From the NCBI RefSeq assembly GCF_008042045.1, contig NZ_RDBP01000030.1, forward strand, positions 1 to 64,000: a stretch of 64,000 nt of DNA, in the 5' to 3' direction. Under the pieces are notes generated by a model. That model did no database searches. It was given only the letters and a program-made list of their open reading frames with translations, and was not told the DNA's origin. Source of the stretch: Streptomyces sp. T39. Its GTDB lineage: Bacteria > Actinomycetota > Actinomycetes > Streptomycetales > Streptomycetaceae. A program made the position numbers and the translations under genes. Positions 32,919 to 41,575 of the stretch are shown piece after piece. Within the stretch, counting starts at the first letter, position 1; every line of letters starts with the position of its first letter.

Positions 32919-34181
32919 TCAGCCGCGCGACTCGATGTACTCCTTCGACGCGGGCAGCTCGTGGGCGTCCTCCACCAGGACCGTCCCGCCGGCCGCCTTC
33001 TTGTCCGGCTTGGTGATGTACGTGTGGTACGTCGCCGGACGCGACACGTCCGAGAAGTTCTGCGGCGTGCCGAGGCCGGTGTCCACCGCCGACTGCGAGC
33101 GGTGCGCCTTCACCAGGCCCTCGCGGCTCAGGTCCTTCGCCGCGCAGGCCGCCTTCAGGTCGGCCGCCATCAGCTGCGCCGCGTTGTAGCCCGACAGCAC
33201 ACCGGAGTCCACCGGGGAGCCCGGGTACTTCTTCGTGTAGTCGGCCACCATCTTCTTCACCGCCGGCAGGTCGGAGCTCACCGGCGGGGCGGCGCTGACG
33301 ACGTGCAGCATCGCCGTGAGCGCCGGCTCGGCCGGGGTCTCCATCAGCTGCGGGGCGAAGCCGGGCGCGCTGGTCACCACCGGCACCTGCATGCCCCGCG
33401 AGGCGGCGACACCCACCAGGGACGCGGTCTGCGCCGGACCGGCGCTGATCAGCACCGCCTTGACGCCCTCCTTGCGCAACGCGGTGACCTGGGCGGACAG
33501 GTCCGTGTCGGTGGCCTTGATCTTCTGCCCGACCACCGTGACCCCGGCCTTCCCGGCCGCCCAGGTGGAACCCTCCAGGGCATTGGAGCCGTAGTCGCCC
33601 TCGAAGTACACGTGGCCGATCTTGTCGCCCTTCTTGACACCCTTGGTGCGTGTCAGGAAGTCGACCGCGCTGATCATGTCGATGTCGTACGTCGTGCCGA
33701 GCACCTGGACGGCGTCCTTGCCCAGCAGCGAGGCGGCCCACGCCTGCGGGAAGGTGAGGACCTTGTCGCGCTGGATGTCGTCGAGCAGACCCGCGACCAC
33801 GGGCGACCCGATGACCTGCGGCATGGCGACGATCGACGGCGAGATCTCGGTGTACGCGGAGACCGCCTTCTGCACGTCGTAGCCGTGGTCCTTGACGGTG
33901 ATCGCCACCTTGCGGCCGCAGATGCCGCCCTGGGCGTTCACGTCGTCGGCCCACATCTGCTGGGCCTGCACGATGCTCTTGCCCAGGGTGGCGTAGGGAC
34001 CGCTCAGGTCGGTGAGCGCGCCCAGGGTGATGGCGTCCGCCGTGACCCCGGGGCCGCCCTTGACCCCGTCGGTGCCGGCGTCGTCGGTCGAGCTGCCACC
34101 CGACTTGGTGCTGCATCCGGCGCCTGCGAGGACGAAGGCCGCGCAGGAAGCGGCGAGGACGGTTCTTGCGGTGCGGTTCAC
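32919..34181 (-). CDS. Branched-chain amino acid-type ABC transporter, substrate-binding lipoprotein
   Basis: The 420-aa protein has a lipobox (AASCAAFVLAGAGCSTKSGG) and a Leu/Ile/Val-binding (Peripla_BP_6) fold: ITLGALTDLSGPYATLGKSI, CGRKVAITVKDHGYDVQKAV, VIGSPVVAGLLDDIQRDKVL and IGHVYFEGDYGSNALEGSTW. It would capture an amino acid, amide or related small solute outside the cell; the exact ligand is not evident. GTG 34181 follows AAGGAG and overlaps the stop of the permease gene. It is the last gene of the operon 37818-32919. Confidence 0.92.
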   Translation of the reverse strand: MNRTARTVLAASCAAFVLAGAGCSTKSGGSSTDDAGTDGVKGGPGVTADAITLGALTDLSGPYATLGKSIVQAQQMWADDVNAQGGICGRKVAITVKDHGYDVQKAVSAYTEISPSIVAMPQVIGSPVVAGLLDDIQRDKVLTFPQAWAASLLGKDAVQVLGTTYDIDMISAVDFLTRTKGVKKGDKIGHVYFEGDYGSNALEGSTWAAGKAGVTVVGQKIKATDTDLSAQVTALRKEGVKAVLISAGPAQTASLVGVAASRGMQVPVVTSAPGFAPQLMETPAEPALTAMLHVVSAAPPVSSDLPAVKKMVADYTKKYPGSPVDSGVLSGYNAAQLMAADLKAACAAKDLSREGLVKAHRSQSAVDTGLGTPQNFSDVSRPATYHTYITKPDKKAAGGTVLVEDAHELPASKEYIESRG

Positions 34182-35293
34182 GAGATGTGCTCCTTGGGTC
34201 GGGCGGCGGGGCCGGAGGGTTCGGACGGTGCGGCAGCGGCGGGTGACGGCGTCCCGGAGGGGCCGCGGCGCAGGCGCTGCCGTGCCCTGCGTGCGAGACC
34301 GTGCAGGCCGTCGGGGGCGAAGAGCAGGATGAGGATGATCGCCGCGCCGTAGAGGTAGCGGGACGCCTCGGTCGGGCCCACGGCGTGGCCCGGGGCACCC
34401 GGCGCGGCCACCAGGGGGAGCTGGTCGGCGTAGCGGGCCATCAGCAGCGGCAGCGCGGTGACGAACACCGCGCCGGCGGTGGCTCCCGCCACCGAGCCGA
34501 GTCCGCCGATGACGATCATGGCCAGATAGTCGATGGACAGCGCCAGCCCGAAGTAGTCGGGCACGATCCGGCGGAACGCGAGGGCGAGGAGCACCCCGGC
34601 GAGCCCCGCGTACATCGACGACAGGACGAAGGCGGACGAGCGGTGCCGGGCGAGGGAGACGCCCATCACGGCGGCGGCCGTCTCGCTGTCGCGCAGCGCG
34701 GTGAGCGCCCGGCCGGGACGGCCGCGCAGGACGCCGCGGGCGGTGAACCAGGTGAGCGCGAGCAGCGCGATCCCGAGGTACCACAGCCGCTCCTCGGCAC
34801 CGAAGGGCACACCGAGGACGACGAGTTCGGGGTCGGTGGCGGCGAAGGTGAACCCGCCGATCTCCATCGGCGGCACCGAACGTCCGTTGAAGCCGCCGGT
34901 GACCGGCTCCGCGCTGAGCATCACATGGTGCCCGATGAACACCAGCGCCAGCGTGGCCACCCCGAGATAGACACCGCGCACCCGCGCCGCGACCGGGCTG
35001 AACAGGCCGCCCGCCACCCCGGCGAGCCCCACGGCGAGCACCAGCGCCACGGCCGGCGGAAGACCGGGTCCCGGCTCGCCCGCCAGCCACACGTACCCGT
35101 ACGCGCCGACGGCGAGGAAGAAGGCGTGGCCGAGGGAGAGCTGGCCCGCGGTGCCCGAGAGCACGTTGAGCCCCACGGCGCCGATCGCGGCCGCCATCGC
35201 GAACAGGCCCACCTGGAGCCAGAAGGCGTCGACGTACAGCGGAAGCACACACAGCAGGACCAGACCCGCCGCTTTCACGATGCGGTCAGACAC
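34178..35293 (-). CDS. livM: LivM-type ABC transporter permease
   Basis: The 371-aa protein has about nine hydrophobic helices and the LivM signatures: GLNVLSGTAGQLSLGHAFFL near the N-terminus, RALTALRDSETAAAVMGVSL (the EAA-like cytoplasmic loop) and YLAMIVIGGLGSVAGATAGA near the end. It pairs with LivH to form the channel. GTG 35293 was chosen because AAGGAG lies seven bases upstream; it overlaps the livH stop by eight bases. The Pro/Ala-rich C-terminal tail (GPSGTPSPAAAAPSEPSGPA) is an extra cytoplasmic extension. Confidence 0.92.
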   Translation of the reverse strand: MSDRIVKAAGLVLLCVLPLYVDAFWLQVGLFAMAAAIGAVGLNVLSGTAGQLSLGHAFFLAVGAYGYVWLAGEPGPGLPPAVALVLAVGLAGVAGGLFSPVAARVRGVYLGVATLALVFIGHHVMLSAEPVTGGFNGRSVPPMEIGGFTFAATDPELVVLGVPFGAEERLWYLGIALLALTWFTARGVLRGRPGRALTALRDSETAAAVMGVSLARHRSSAFVLSSMYAGLAGVLLALAFRRIVPDYFGLALSIDYLAMIVIGGLGSVAGATAGAVFVTALPLLMARYADQLPLVAAPGAPGHAVGPTEASRYLYGAAIILILLFAPDGLHGLARRARQRLRRGPSGTPSPAAAAPSEPSGPAARPKEHIS

Positions 35294-36182
35294 GGACGGA
35301 CTCCTTCGCACCGAACAGCCCGGCGGGCCGCACCAGCAGGACCAGCACCATCACGGCGTACGGCGCGACGTCGCCGAACCCGTCGCCGAGGACGGACAGT
35401 TCGGACTGGTAGCCCGCGACCACGGCCTCGGTGACGCCGATCAGCAGACTTCCGGCGAGCGCGCCGGGCGGCGACGTCATCCCGCCGAGGATGGCCGCGG
35501 GGAACGCCTTCAGCGCGATCTGCCCCGTGGTGCGCTCCAGGCCCGGCGCCGGGAAGGCGGCGAGGAACACCGCGGCGAGCGCCGCGAGCAGACCCGCGAG
35601 GCACCAGGAGAGCGTGCGGATGCGGTTCAGGCGGATGCCCATCAGCGCCGCGGCCTCCCGGTCCTCGGCCGCCGCCCGCAGCGACAGACCCCAGCCGGTG
35701 TACCGGAACAGCGCGAACACACCGCCGATGACGAGGACGGAGGTCACGATCGCGGCGATCCGGCTGTGCGCGACGGTCACCGAGCCGAAGGTGGCGACCG
35801 AGCCGCCCCACGGGTCGCCCAGGGTCAGCAGGTCACCTCCGATCCGCCGCGCCAGATCGGTCATCAGGACGATGTCCACGCCGATCGTCAGGATCGTGAG
35901 CACGTGTGCGGTGTGCGGGTCGGTGCCGAGCCGCCGCAGCAGCACCCGGTCCACCAGCCCGGCGACCGCCGCGGTGGCCAGCACCGCCACCGCCAGCGCG
36001 CCGGCGAAGCCCAGGCTGTCGTGCAGGATCGCGGTCAGGTAGCCGCCGAGCAGCAGCAGGGAGCCGTGGGCGAAGTTCATCACGCCCGAGGCCTTGAAGA
36101 TGATGACGAAGCCGAGTGCCACGAGGGCGTAGACCGAGCCGAGGGCCAGCCCGTTCAGCACGATGTCGAGCACGGTGTTCAT
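35286..36182 (-). CDS. livH: LivH-type ABC transporter permease
   Basis: The 298-aa protein has about eight helices and the typical LivH sequence: VLNGLALGSVYALVALGFVI, SGVMNFAHGSLLLLGGYL, SLRAAAEDREAAALMGIRLN and GQIALKAFPAAILGGMTSPP. It forms a heterodimeric channel with LivM. ATG 36182 overlaps the stop of the ATP-binding gene by four bases. Confidence 0.93.
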   Translation of the reverse strand: MNTVLDIVLNGLALGSVYALVALGFVIIFKASGVMNFAHGSLLLLGGYLTAILHDSLGFAGALAVAVLATAAVAGLVDRVLLRRLGTDPHTAHVLTILTIGVDIVLMTDLARRIGGDLLTLGDPWGGSVATFGSVTVAHSRIAAIVTSVLVIGGVFALFRYTGWGLSLRAAAEDREAAALMGIRLNRIRTLSWCLAGLLAALAAVFLAAFPAPGLERTTGQIALKAFPAAILGGMTSPPGALAGSLLIGVTEAVVAGYQSELSVLGDGFGDVAPYAVMVLVLLVRPAGLFGAKESVRV

Positions 36183-36970
36183 GGGGTTCGCTCCTCGGTG
36201 GCGGGGGCGCCGAGATAGGCACGGCGGACCTCCGGGTCGGCCTGCACGACGTCGGGCGCGCCGGCGGCGATCCGCCGCCCGAAGTCGAGGACGGTCACGT
36301 CCTCGGCCAGGCGCATGACCAGCGCCATGTCGTGCTCCACCAGCAGTACGGACAGGCCGAGTTCCTCGCGCACGGTGCGCAGGACCTCGACGGTGCGGGC
36401 GCGTTCGCCGCCGTTCATGCCGGCGACCGGCTCGTCGAGCAGCAGGACACGCGGTTCCAGACACAGGGCGCGGGCCAGTTCGACCCGCTTGCGGTCCCCG
36501 TAGGAGAGCAGGGCCACCGGGCTGTCGAAGAGCGGGCCCAGACCCGTCAGTTCCGCTATCTCACGGGCCCGCGCGCGGTGTTCCCGCTGCTCGCGGACGG
36601 CGCTCGGCAGCCGCAGCGCGCTGGCCGCGAAGCCGGCCCGGGACAGGGTGTGCCGCCCGAGCATCAGGTTGTCGCCGACGGTGCCCGCGGTGACCACGAT
36701 GTTCTGGAAGGTGCGGGCGACTCCGAGGGAGGCGATCCGGTGGACCGGCAGGCCGGTCAGCTCCCGCTCGCCGAGGCACACCGTGCCGGAGTCGGGACGC
36801 GTCAGGCCCGACAGGACGTTGAAGCACGTCGACTTGCCCGCGCCGTTGGGGCCGATCAGCGCGTGGATGGTGCCGGGGGCGACCGTGAACGACACGTCGT
36901 CGAGCGCGGTGAGCCCCGCGAAGCGCACCGTGATGCCGCGCACGTGCAGCGGCGGAGGAACAGTGCTCAC
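36179..36970 (-). CDS. livG: LivG-type ABC transporter ATP-binding protein
   Basis: The 263-aa protein has Walker A LIGPNGAGKSTCFNVLSGL, a LivG-type signature region LLSYGDRKRVELARAL, Walker B RVLLLDEPVAGMN and H-loop VLLVEHDMALVM, plus the BCAA-type C-terminal extension (DVVQADPEVRRAYLG). It hydrolyses ATP at the inner face to drive uptake. GTG 36970 overlaps the stop of livF. Confidence 0.94.
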   Translation of the reverse strand: MSTVPPPLHVRGITVRFAGLTALDDVSFTVAPGTIHALIGPNGAGKSTCFNVLSGLTRPDSGTVCLGERELTGLPVHRIASLGVARTFQNIVVTAGTVGDNLMLGRHTLSRAGFAASALRLPSAVREQREHRARAREIAELTGLGPLFDSPVALLSYGDRKRVELARALCLEPRVLLLDEPVAGMNGGERARTVEVLRTVREELGLSVLLVEHDMALVMRLAEDVTVLDFGRRIAAGAPDVVQADPEVRRAYLGAPATEERTP

Positions 36971-37818
36971 GCTGCGCCCTGCCCTTCGTCACCGGCGGCG
37001 GTCACGGGGCCGGTCGCCGCCGCGGCCGGGGCGGCGACCTCGCCGGGGGCCGCGCCCGGGTCCTCGCCGAGGTACAGGCGGCGCACGGCGTCGGTGCGGG
37101 CCAGCTCCTCTGCGGGCCCGGACAGCCGCACCTCGCCGACGTCCAGGACGTACGCCTCGTCGGCCAGCGCCAGTGCCATCGCCGCGTTCTGCTCCACGAG
37201 CAGCACGGAGGTGCCCTGTGCGTTGATCTCCCGCACCACCTCGGCGATCCGCTCCACCATCAGCGGGGCGAGGCCGAGGGAGGGCTCGTCCAGCAGCAGC
37301 AGCCGCGGAGCGGCCATCAGCGCGCGGCCGATGGCGAGCATCTGCTGCTCGCCGCCCGACAGCAGCCCGGCCCGCTGGGCGGTGCGCTCGGCGAGCCGCG
37401 GGAACAGCCCGAACACCCGGTCGCGGGCCTCCCGCACCTGTGCCGGAGCCCGGCGGCCGAGACCGAGCCCGCCGGCCCGCAGGTTGTCGTCGACGCTCAG
37501 GCCGGCGAACACCCGCCGGCCCTCCGGCACCTGGACCACGCCGGCCCGCACGGCGGCGACCGGGTCCTGGCCGTCGAGCGTCACTCCGCCGTAGCGGATG
37601 GTGCCGCCGGTGACGGCCCCGTGGTGCATCCGCAGCGTCCCGGAGACGGCGCGCAGCAGAGTCGTCTTGCCCGCGCCGTTGGCGCCGAGCAGGGCCACGA
37701 CACCGCCGTGCGGCACGTCGAGCCGCACACCGTGGAGGGCGGTCACGGCCCGGCCGTACTGCACGTCGAGGGCGTCGACGTGCAGGGCCGGACTGCTGTC
37801 GGGGGGTGGTTGGGGCAT
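36967..37818 (-). CDS. livF: LivF-type ABC transporter ATP-binding protein
   Basis: The 283-aa protein has Walker A LLGANGAGKTTLLRAVSG, the LivF motif VPEGRRVFAGLSVDDNL, signature LSGGEQQMLAIGRALM, Walker B RLLLLDEPSLGLAP and H-loop VLLVEQNAAMAL. The Ala/Pro-rich C-terminus is longer than usual. ATG 37818 follows GAGGAG; a GTG three bases earlier is an alternative. It is the first gene of the operon, 103 bases downstream of the symporter stop. Confidence 0.93.
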   Translation of the reverse strand: MPQPPPDSSPALHVDALDVQYGRAVTALHGVRLDVPHGGVVALLGANGAGKTTLLRAVSGTLRMHHGAVTGGTIRYGGVTLDGQDPVAAVRAGVVQVPEGRRVFAGLSVDDNLRAGGLGLGRRAPAQVREARDRVFGLFPRLAERTAQRAGLLSGGEQQMLAIGRALMAAPRLLLLDEPSLGLAPLMVERIAEVVREINAQGTSVLLVEQNAAMALALADEAYVLDVGEVRLSGPAEELARTDAVRRLYLGEDPGAAPGEVAAPAAAATGPVTAAGDEGQGAA

Positions 37819-37921
37819 CACGGCTCCTCGGTTCCGCGCGGCGGCGGAGTCGGACGGAGGGGAGTGGGACGGCGCTACGAGAACACGCCCGCGACGACCC
37901 CGTACAGGCGCATGAGCAGCC

Positions 37922-39532
37922 TCAGGGCCGGTTCCCAGACTCGGCGGCCGGCTGCTGTGCGGCTGCCCAGTCCGCGGGGTCCCGCCCGGCCCGTCCGCCA
38001 CGGCGCGCGTGCCACCGGGAGCCGAGCACGCACAGCGCGAAGCCGACGGGAACGGTGATCAGCCCCGGCGTCTGCAACGGGAACACATGGAAGTCCCGAT
38101 CGGGGAAGAGCGCCGTGGGGATGCCCGACGTGGCGGGGGACAGGGCCATCAGGACCGCCGTGAGCACCGGCGTCCCGTACAGCGCCCACCGCACCCCGCG
38201 CGCGGTCGTCCCCGGCAGGAAGAGGGTGCAGAGCACCACCGGGGCGATGGCCGAGGCGGCGACGGCGAACGTGAAGGAGAACAGGATCTGCGGATTGCGG
38301 TGCTGCGCCAGGACGGACAGCAGGACCGCGAGGGCGCCGACGGCCAGGACCGCGCGGCGGGCCCGCCCGGTCTCCGGCATCCCCGCGGGCCGGCCCCTGC
38401 GCCGCACGGCCGGGGCGAGGTCGTGGGCGAGCGAGGCGGCCGCCGCCACGGCGATGCCGGCGACGGCGGCCAGGGTCGTCGCGAACACCGCGATCGCCAC
38501 GAACGCGAACAGCACGCTGTGCGCGGGCGCCACGCCCGGGTCCAGGGCGCCCGTGACCATCAGCAGCGCCGTCCCGCCGGCCGGGTCGGCCGCCCGCAGC
38601 GCCTCCGCGCCGACCAGGGCCGCGGCTCCCATGCCGACGACCACGATGCCCGCGCACACGACGGCCACGGCGCCCACGGCCCACCCCATGGTGGCGCGGA
38701 CATGGCGGTCGCCGCGCATGGGGTGCAGGCGCATCATCACGTGCGGCATGCACGCCGCACCGAGCGCGAGGGTCATGTGGAAGCCGATCAGATCGAGCGT
38801 GCCGACCGCCGAATCGCCGAACTGGAGCCCCGGCGTTCCGTACGCGGAGCCCTGTCCGCTGCCACCGGCGGCAGCGTCCCACAGGTTCAGCGGATTCCAG
38901 TCGAAGCGGCTCAGCACGAGCCCGGCGAGCAGCAGGACCGCCGCCACCAGGACCACCGTCTTCAGGATCTGGACGTAGCCCGTGCCGCGCATGCCGCCCG
39001 ACGCGGAGAAGCAGACCATCAGCGCCCCGGTGGCGATCGTGCAGCCGGTGAGGGCGTCGTCGGGGAGGTCGAGCATCACGGTCATGATCTCGCCCGCCGC
39101 GGCCAGCTGGACGACCAGCAGCGGCAGCACGGTCACCAGGACGGCCACGCCCATCGCGACCCGCACCGACCGGCCGCCCAGCCGCTGGGTCAGCAGGTCG
39201 CCGAGGGTGAAGCGGTTCCTGCCGCGCAGGGGCCTGGCCAGCACCACGCCGAGCAGCGCCAGCGACAGGACGGTCGCGAACGCGAAGAGGATGCCGTCGT
39301 AGCCCACGAGCGCGACCGAGCCGGTGGTGCTCAGGAGGGTGGCGACCGAGATGTAGTCGCCGGCGACGGCCAGACCGCTCGCCGCCGGCCGGGCGGTGGC
39401 GCTGCCGGTGTAGAACTGCGCGGGGTCGTCGGAGTCCGCCGCGGCCAGCCCGCACAGCAGCAGCGACACGGACACGAAGGCGACGAACAGGACCAGTGCC
39501 AGGGCGTGCCCGTCGATGCTTCCGCCGGTCAC
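37922..39532 (-). CDS. Sodium/solute symporter (SSS family, ActP-like)
   Basis: The 536-aa protein has about 13 helices with SSS motifs: SGLAVAGDYISVATLLSTTG, LRGRNRFTLGDLLTQRLGGR, CFSASGGMRGTGYVQILKTV and HPMRGDRHVRATMGWAVGAV. This subgroup carries acetate or other short monocarboxylates with sodium or protons. GTG 39532 overlaps the stop of a DUF485-like gene (GTGA), the usual partner of ActP-type symporters. A PucR-type regulator lies upstream. Confidence 0.9.
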   Translation of the reverse strand: MTGGSIDGHALALVLFVAFVSVSLLLCGLAAADSDDPAQFYTGSATARPAASGLAVAGDYISVATLLSTTGSVALVGYDGILFAFATVLSLALLGVVLARPLRGRNRFTLGDLLTQRLGGRSVRVAMGVAVLVTVLPLLVVQLAAAGEIMTVMLDLPDDALTGCTIATGALMVCFSASGGMRGTGYVQILKTVVLVAAVLLLAGLVLSRFDWNPLNLWDAAAGGSGQGSAYGTPGLQFGDSAVGTLDLIGFHMTLALGAACMPHVMMRLHPMRGDRHVRATMGWAVGAVAVVCAGIVVVGMGAAALVGAEALRAADPAGGTALLMVTGALDPGVAPAHSVLFAFVAIAVFATTLAAVAGIAVAAAASLAHDLAPAVRRRGRPAGMPETGRARRAVLAVGALAVLLSVLAQHRNPQILFSFTFAVAASAIAPVVLCTLFLPGTTARGVRWALYGTPVLTAVLMALSPATSGIPTALFPDRDFHVFPLQTPGLITVPVGFALCVLGSRWHARRGGRAGRDPADWAAAQQPAAESGNRP

Positions 39533-39750
39533 GACGCCTCACCGTCCGCGCCGCGGGCACCGCGGCCCTCGTTCACGAAGGCGAGGACGCACCACACGAG
39601 CAGGCCGGCGTCGGCCACGGTGAGCAGGAACAGCAGGGGCGCCGTGAGACCGCCCGTCACGGCGCCGGCCGCGATCAGGGCGAGGTGGAACGCGAGCAGG
39701 CGGGCCGCCCACCGGAGTTCGCGCGGGTGGCGCGCACGGGGTATCGACAT
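39529..39750 (-). CDS. DUF485-like small membrane protein, symporter partner
   Basis: The 73-aa protein has two hydrophobic helices (LLAFHLALIAAGAVTGGLTA and LLFLLTVADAGLLVWCVLAF) after a basic N-terminus. Short two-helix proteins of this kind (YjcH/DUF485) precede ActP-type symporters in many bacteria and are co-transcribed. The coupling to the symporter start supports this. ATG 39750 is chosen; a GTG nine bases earlier is possible, and no strong ribosome site is visible. Confidence 0.75.
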   Translation of the reverse strand: MSIPRARHPRELRWAARLLAFHLALIAAGAVTGGLTAPLLFLLTVADAGLLVWCVLAFVNEGRGARGADGEAS

Positions 39751-40192
39751 GACGGTCACGGCACCACGCGCCCGCCGCGCCGACCAGCCCCCGGCGCGCC
39801 GACGGTGCACCCGCACGGCACGTGCGCTGCCGTGCTGTGCGGGCTCACAACGGGCTTACGCGGCAAGGACGTTGGCCTCTGACGCTCTGACGCTCTGGCG
39901 CTCTGGCGCGCTGGCGCTCGGGCCCGGTGCGCAGGAGCGGCGGGAGCGTGCCGCGCCCGGCGCGGCCACGCGGTCGGCGGCGGGGCCGGGGTGCGCGGCG
40001 GCCGGTCCTGCCGTCGGCCGGTGGGGTGGGGTGCGCGTGGGCCTGCCCCGCGGTCGGCGGTCGGCGGTTGGCGGTCGGCGGCGGGGCCGGGCCGCGCGCC
40101 CGGCCGGCCGTGCAGCCGTCGGGTGGCGGTGTGCCCCCGGTGACCGCGCGGTGGCGGGTCGTGCCGCGCCCCCGCCGGCCGCGCATCGAGGG
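39751..40192. other. 442-base gap with low-complexity repeats
   Basis: No gene is supported here. Around 39877-39920 the unit CTCTGACG/CTCTGGCG repeats about six times, and around 40060-40085 GGTCGGC/GGTTGGC repeats several times. The promoter of the DUF485-symporter genes should lie near 39760-39860, but no clear boxes were found. Confidence 0.6.
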
Positions 40193-41473
40193 TCAGACGC
40201 GCAGCAGACGGCGGGCCGTCAGGGCCAGGGAGATCTCGACGACGTCGGCCGGGCGGGCCAGCGAACGGCCGGTGAGCTGTTCACAGCGGCGGAGCCGGTT
40301 GAGGACGGTGTTGCGGTGGCAGTACAGCCGGCTGCTCGCCCGCTGGGCCGAGCCCTCGCAGTCGAGCCACACGGCGAGCGTGTCCAGCAGCAGGTCCCGG
40401 TCGGACGGGTCGAGCCGCAGCAGCGGTCCGAGCACCCGGTCCGCGAGCGCGGCGCCGAGCGCCGGCGCGGACACCACCAGCGCGGCCGGCAGATGCTCGT
40501 CGAGCAGCACCGTCCCGCCGCCCTCCGGGCAGGCACGCAGTGCGGTCTCCGCGAGCCGGCGGGCGTCCCCGACCGAGGCGAGGCCGTCGACGGCGGAGCT
40601 GATGCCGATCCGCGCGCCCGGCGGGCCGGCGACGTCCCGGGCCAGTCTGTCCAGCGGACAGTCGGCGCCCTCCTCGCCGGAGAGCAGCACGATGCCGAGT
40701 TCCACGTCGGCCCCGGTGTGCCACACCACACGCATCCCCGGCAGCACGGCGGCGGTCCGGGCGCCCGCGTAGGCCGCCCCCGGGCCGTCGACGAGCACCA
40801 CCGCGTACCGCCCCTGCTCGGGCAGGTCGAGCGCCGCGGAGACCTCGGCGAGATCGGCGATCCGGGTGGTGCCGTCCAGGAGCGCGGTGGTCATCACCCG
40901 CAGCCGGTTCTCCCGGCGCCAGGTGAGGCGGCGCTCCACCTGGCGGTACGCCTCGGCGACGAGCGTGCAGTGCTCGTCCACGAAGTTCCACACGTCGGCG
41001 GCCACGTGCACGAGCAGCCGGACGTCGTCGGGGCGGTGACGGGCGGTCTCCTCGACCAGGCCCTGCCACACGAGCGCCCCGCCGAGCCGGAAGGCGTGCA
41101 GCAGCGCGTCGAGCGGCAGCCCCTGTTCCGCCCGGCTCGCGCCGATCTTCCACGAGCACCGTCGGGCCGCGTCGCGGCTGCTGCGCGGGTCGATGAGGGA
41201 GTTCACGCTGTGCCGCAGCGACCGGTGCACCTCCTGCCACACCTCGGCCGCGTCGGACTCGATCGCCGCCTGGTAGGCCGGCTCCTGGTCGCGCAGCTCG
41301 GCCACCAGCCGGTCGGTGAGTTCGGGCAGGTCGTCCAGGAGCACCCGGGCGGCCCGGTGGAGCACGCCGAGCGCCTCGGCGTTGACGAGTGAGCGGACAC
41401 GCGCCGTGCCGTGTGCGACAGCGGACGGGATGTCGGGCAGCGCCCGGATCCGGCTTCGTACGACGTGCTGCAT
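40193..41473 (-). CDS. PucR/CdaR-type transcriptional regulator
   Basis: The 426-aa protein has an N-terminal sensor of about 180 residues (GGALVWQGLVEETARHRPDD, ADVWNFVDEHCTLVAEAYRQ), a degenerate GGDEF-like middle and the C-terminal PucR helix-turn-helix: LLDTLAVWLDCEGSAQRASS, then LYCHRNTVLNRLRRCEQLTG. Regulators of this kind control purine, amino acid or acetate use. GGAGGG five bases before ATG 41473 fixes the start. Being directly upstream of the symporter and Liv genes on the same strand, it probably controls them (inference). Confidence 0.9.
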   Translation of the reverse strand: MQHVVRSRIRALPDIPSAVAHGTARVRSLVNAEALGVLHRAARVLLDDLPELTDRLVAELRDQEPAYQAAIESDAAEVWQEVHRSLRHSVNSLIDPRSSRDAARRCSWKIGASRAEQGLPLDALLHAFRLGGALVWQGLVEETARHRPDDVRLLVHVAADVWNFVDEHCTLVAEAYRQVERRLTWRRENRLRVMTTALLDGTTRIADLAEVSAALDLPEQGRYAVVLVDGPGAAYAGARTAAVLPGMRVVWHTGADVELGIVLLSGEEGADCPLDRLARDVAGPPGARIGISSAVDGLASVGDARRLAETALRACPEGGGTVLLDEHLPAALVVSAPALGAALADRVLGPLLRLDPSDRDLLLDTLAVWLDCEGSAQRASSRLYCHRNTVLNRLRRCEQLTGRSLARPADVVEISLALTARRLLRV

Positions 41474-41575
41474 CGCGGCCCTCCACCGAAATCGGTTCCG
41501 TCCGGCGTGGGGGAGCGATCCCGCGAACCGGACAATGCGTCGAACCCGAAGGATCGCATACCGTCCGGTCGGTCC

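Noticed and set aside
36967-39532. Treating the symporter and Liv genes as a single operon
   Set aside because: A 103-base gap separates them and livF has its own strong ribosome site; co-transcription is possible but not shown.
38009-41392. Long plus-strand frame (1127 codons) opposite the symporter and PucR genes
   Set aside because: Low-complexity His/Arg/Gly sequence with no domain; the minus-strand genes have clear families.
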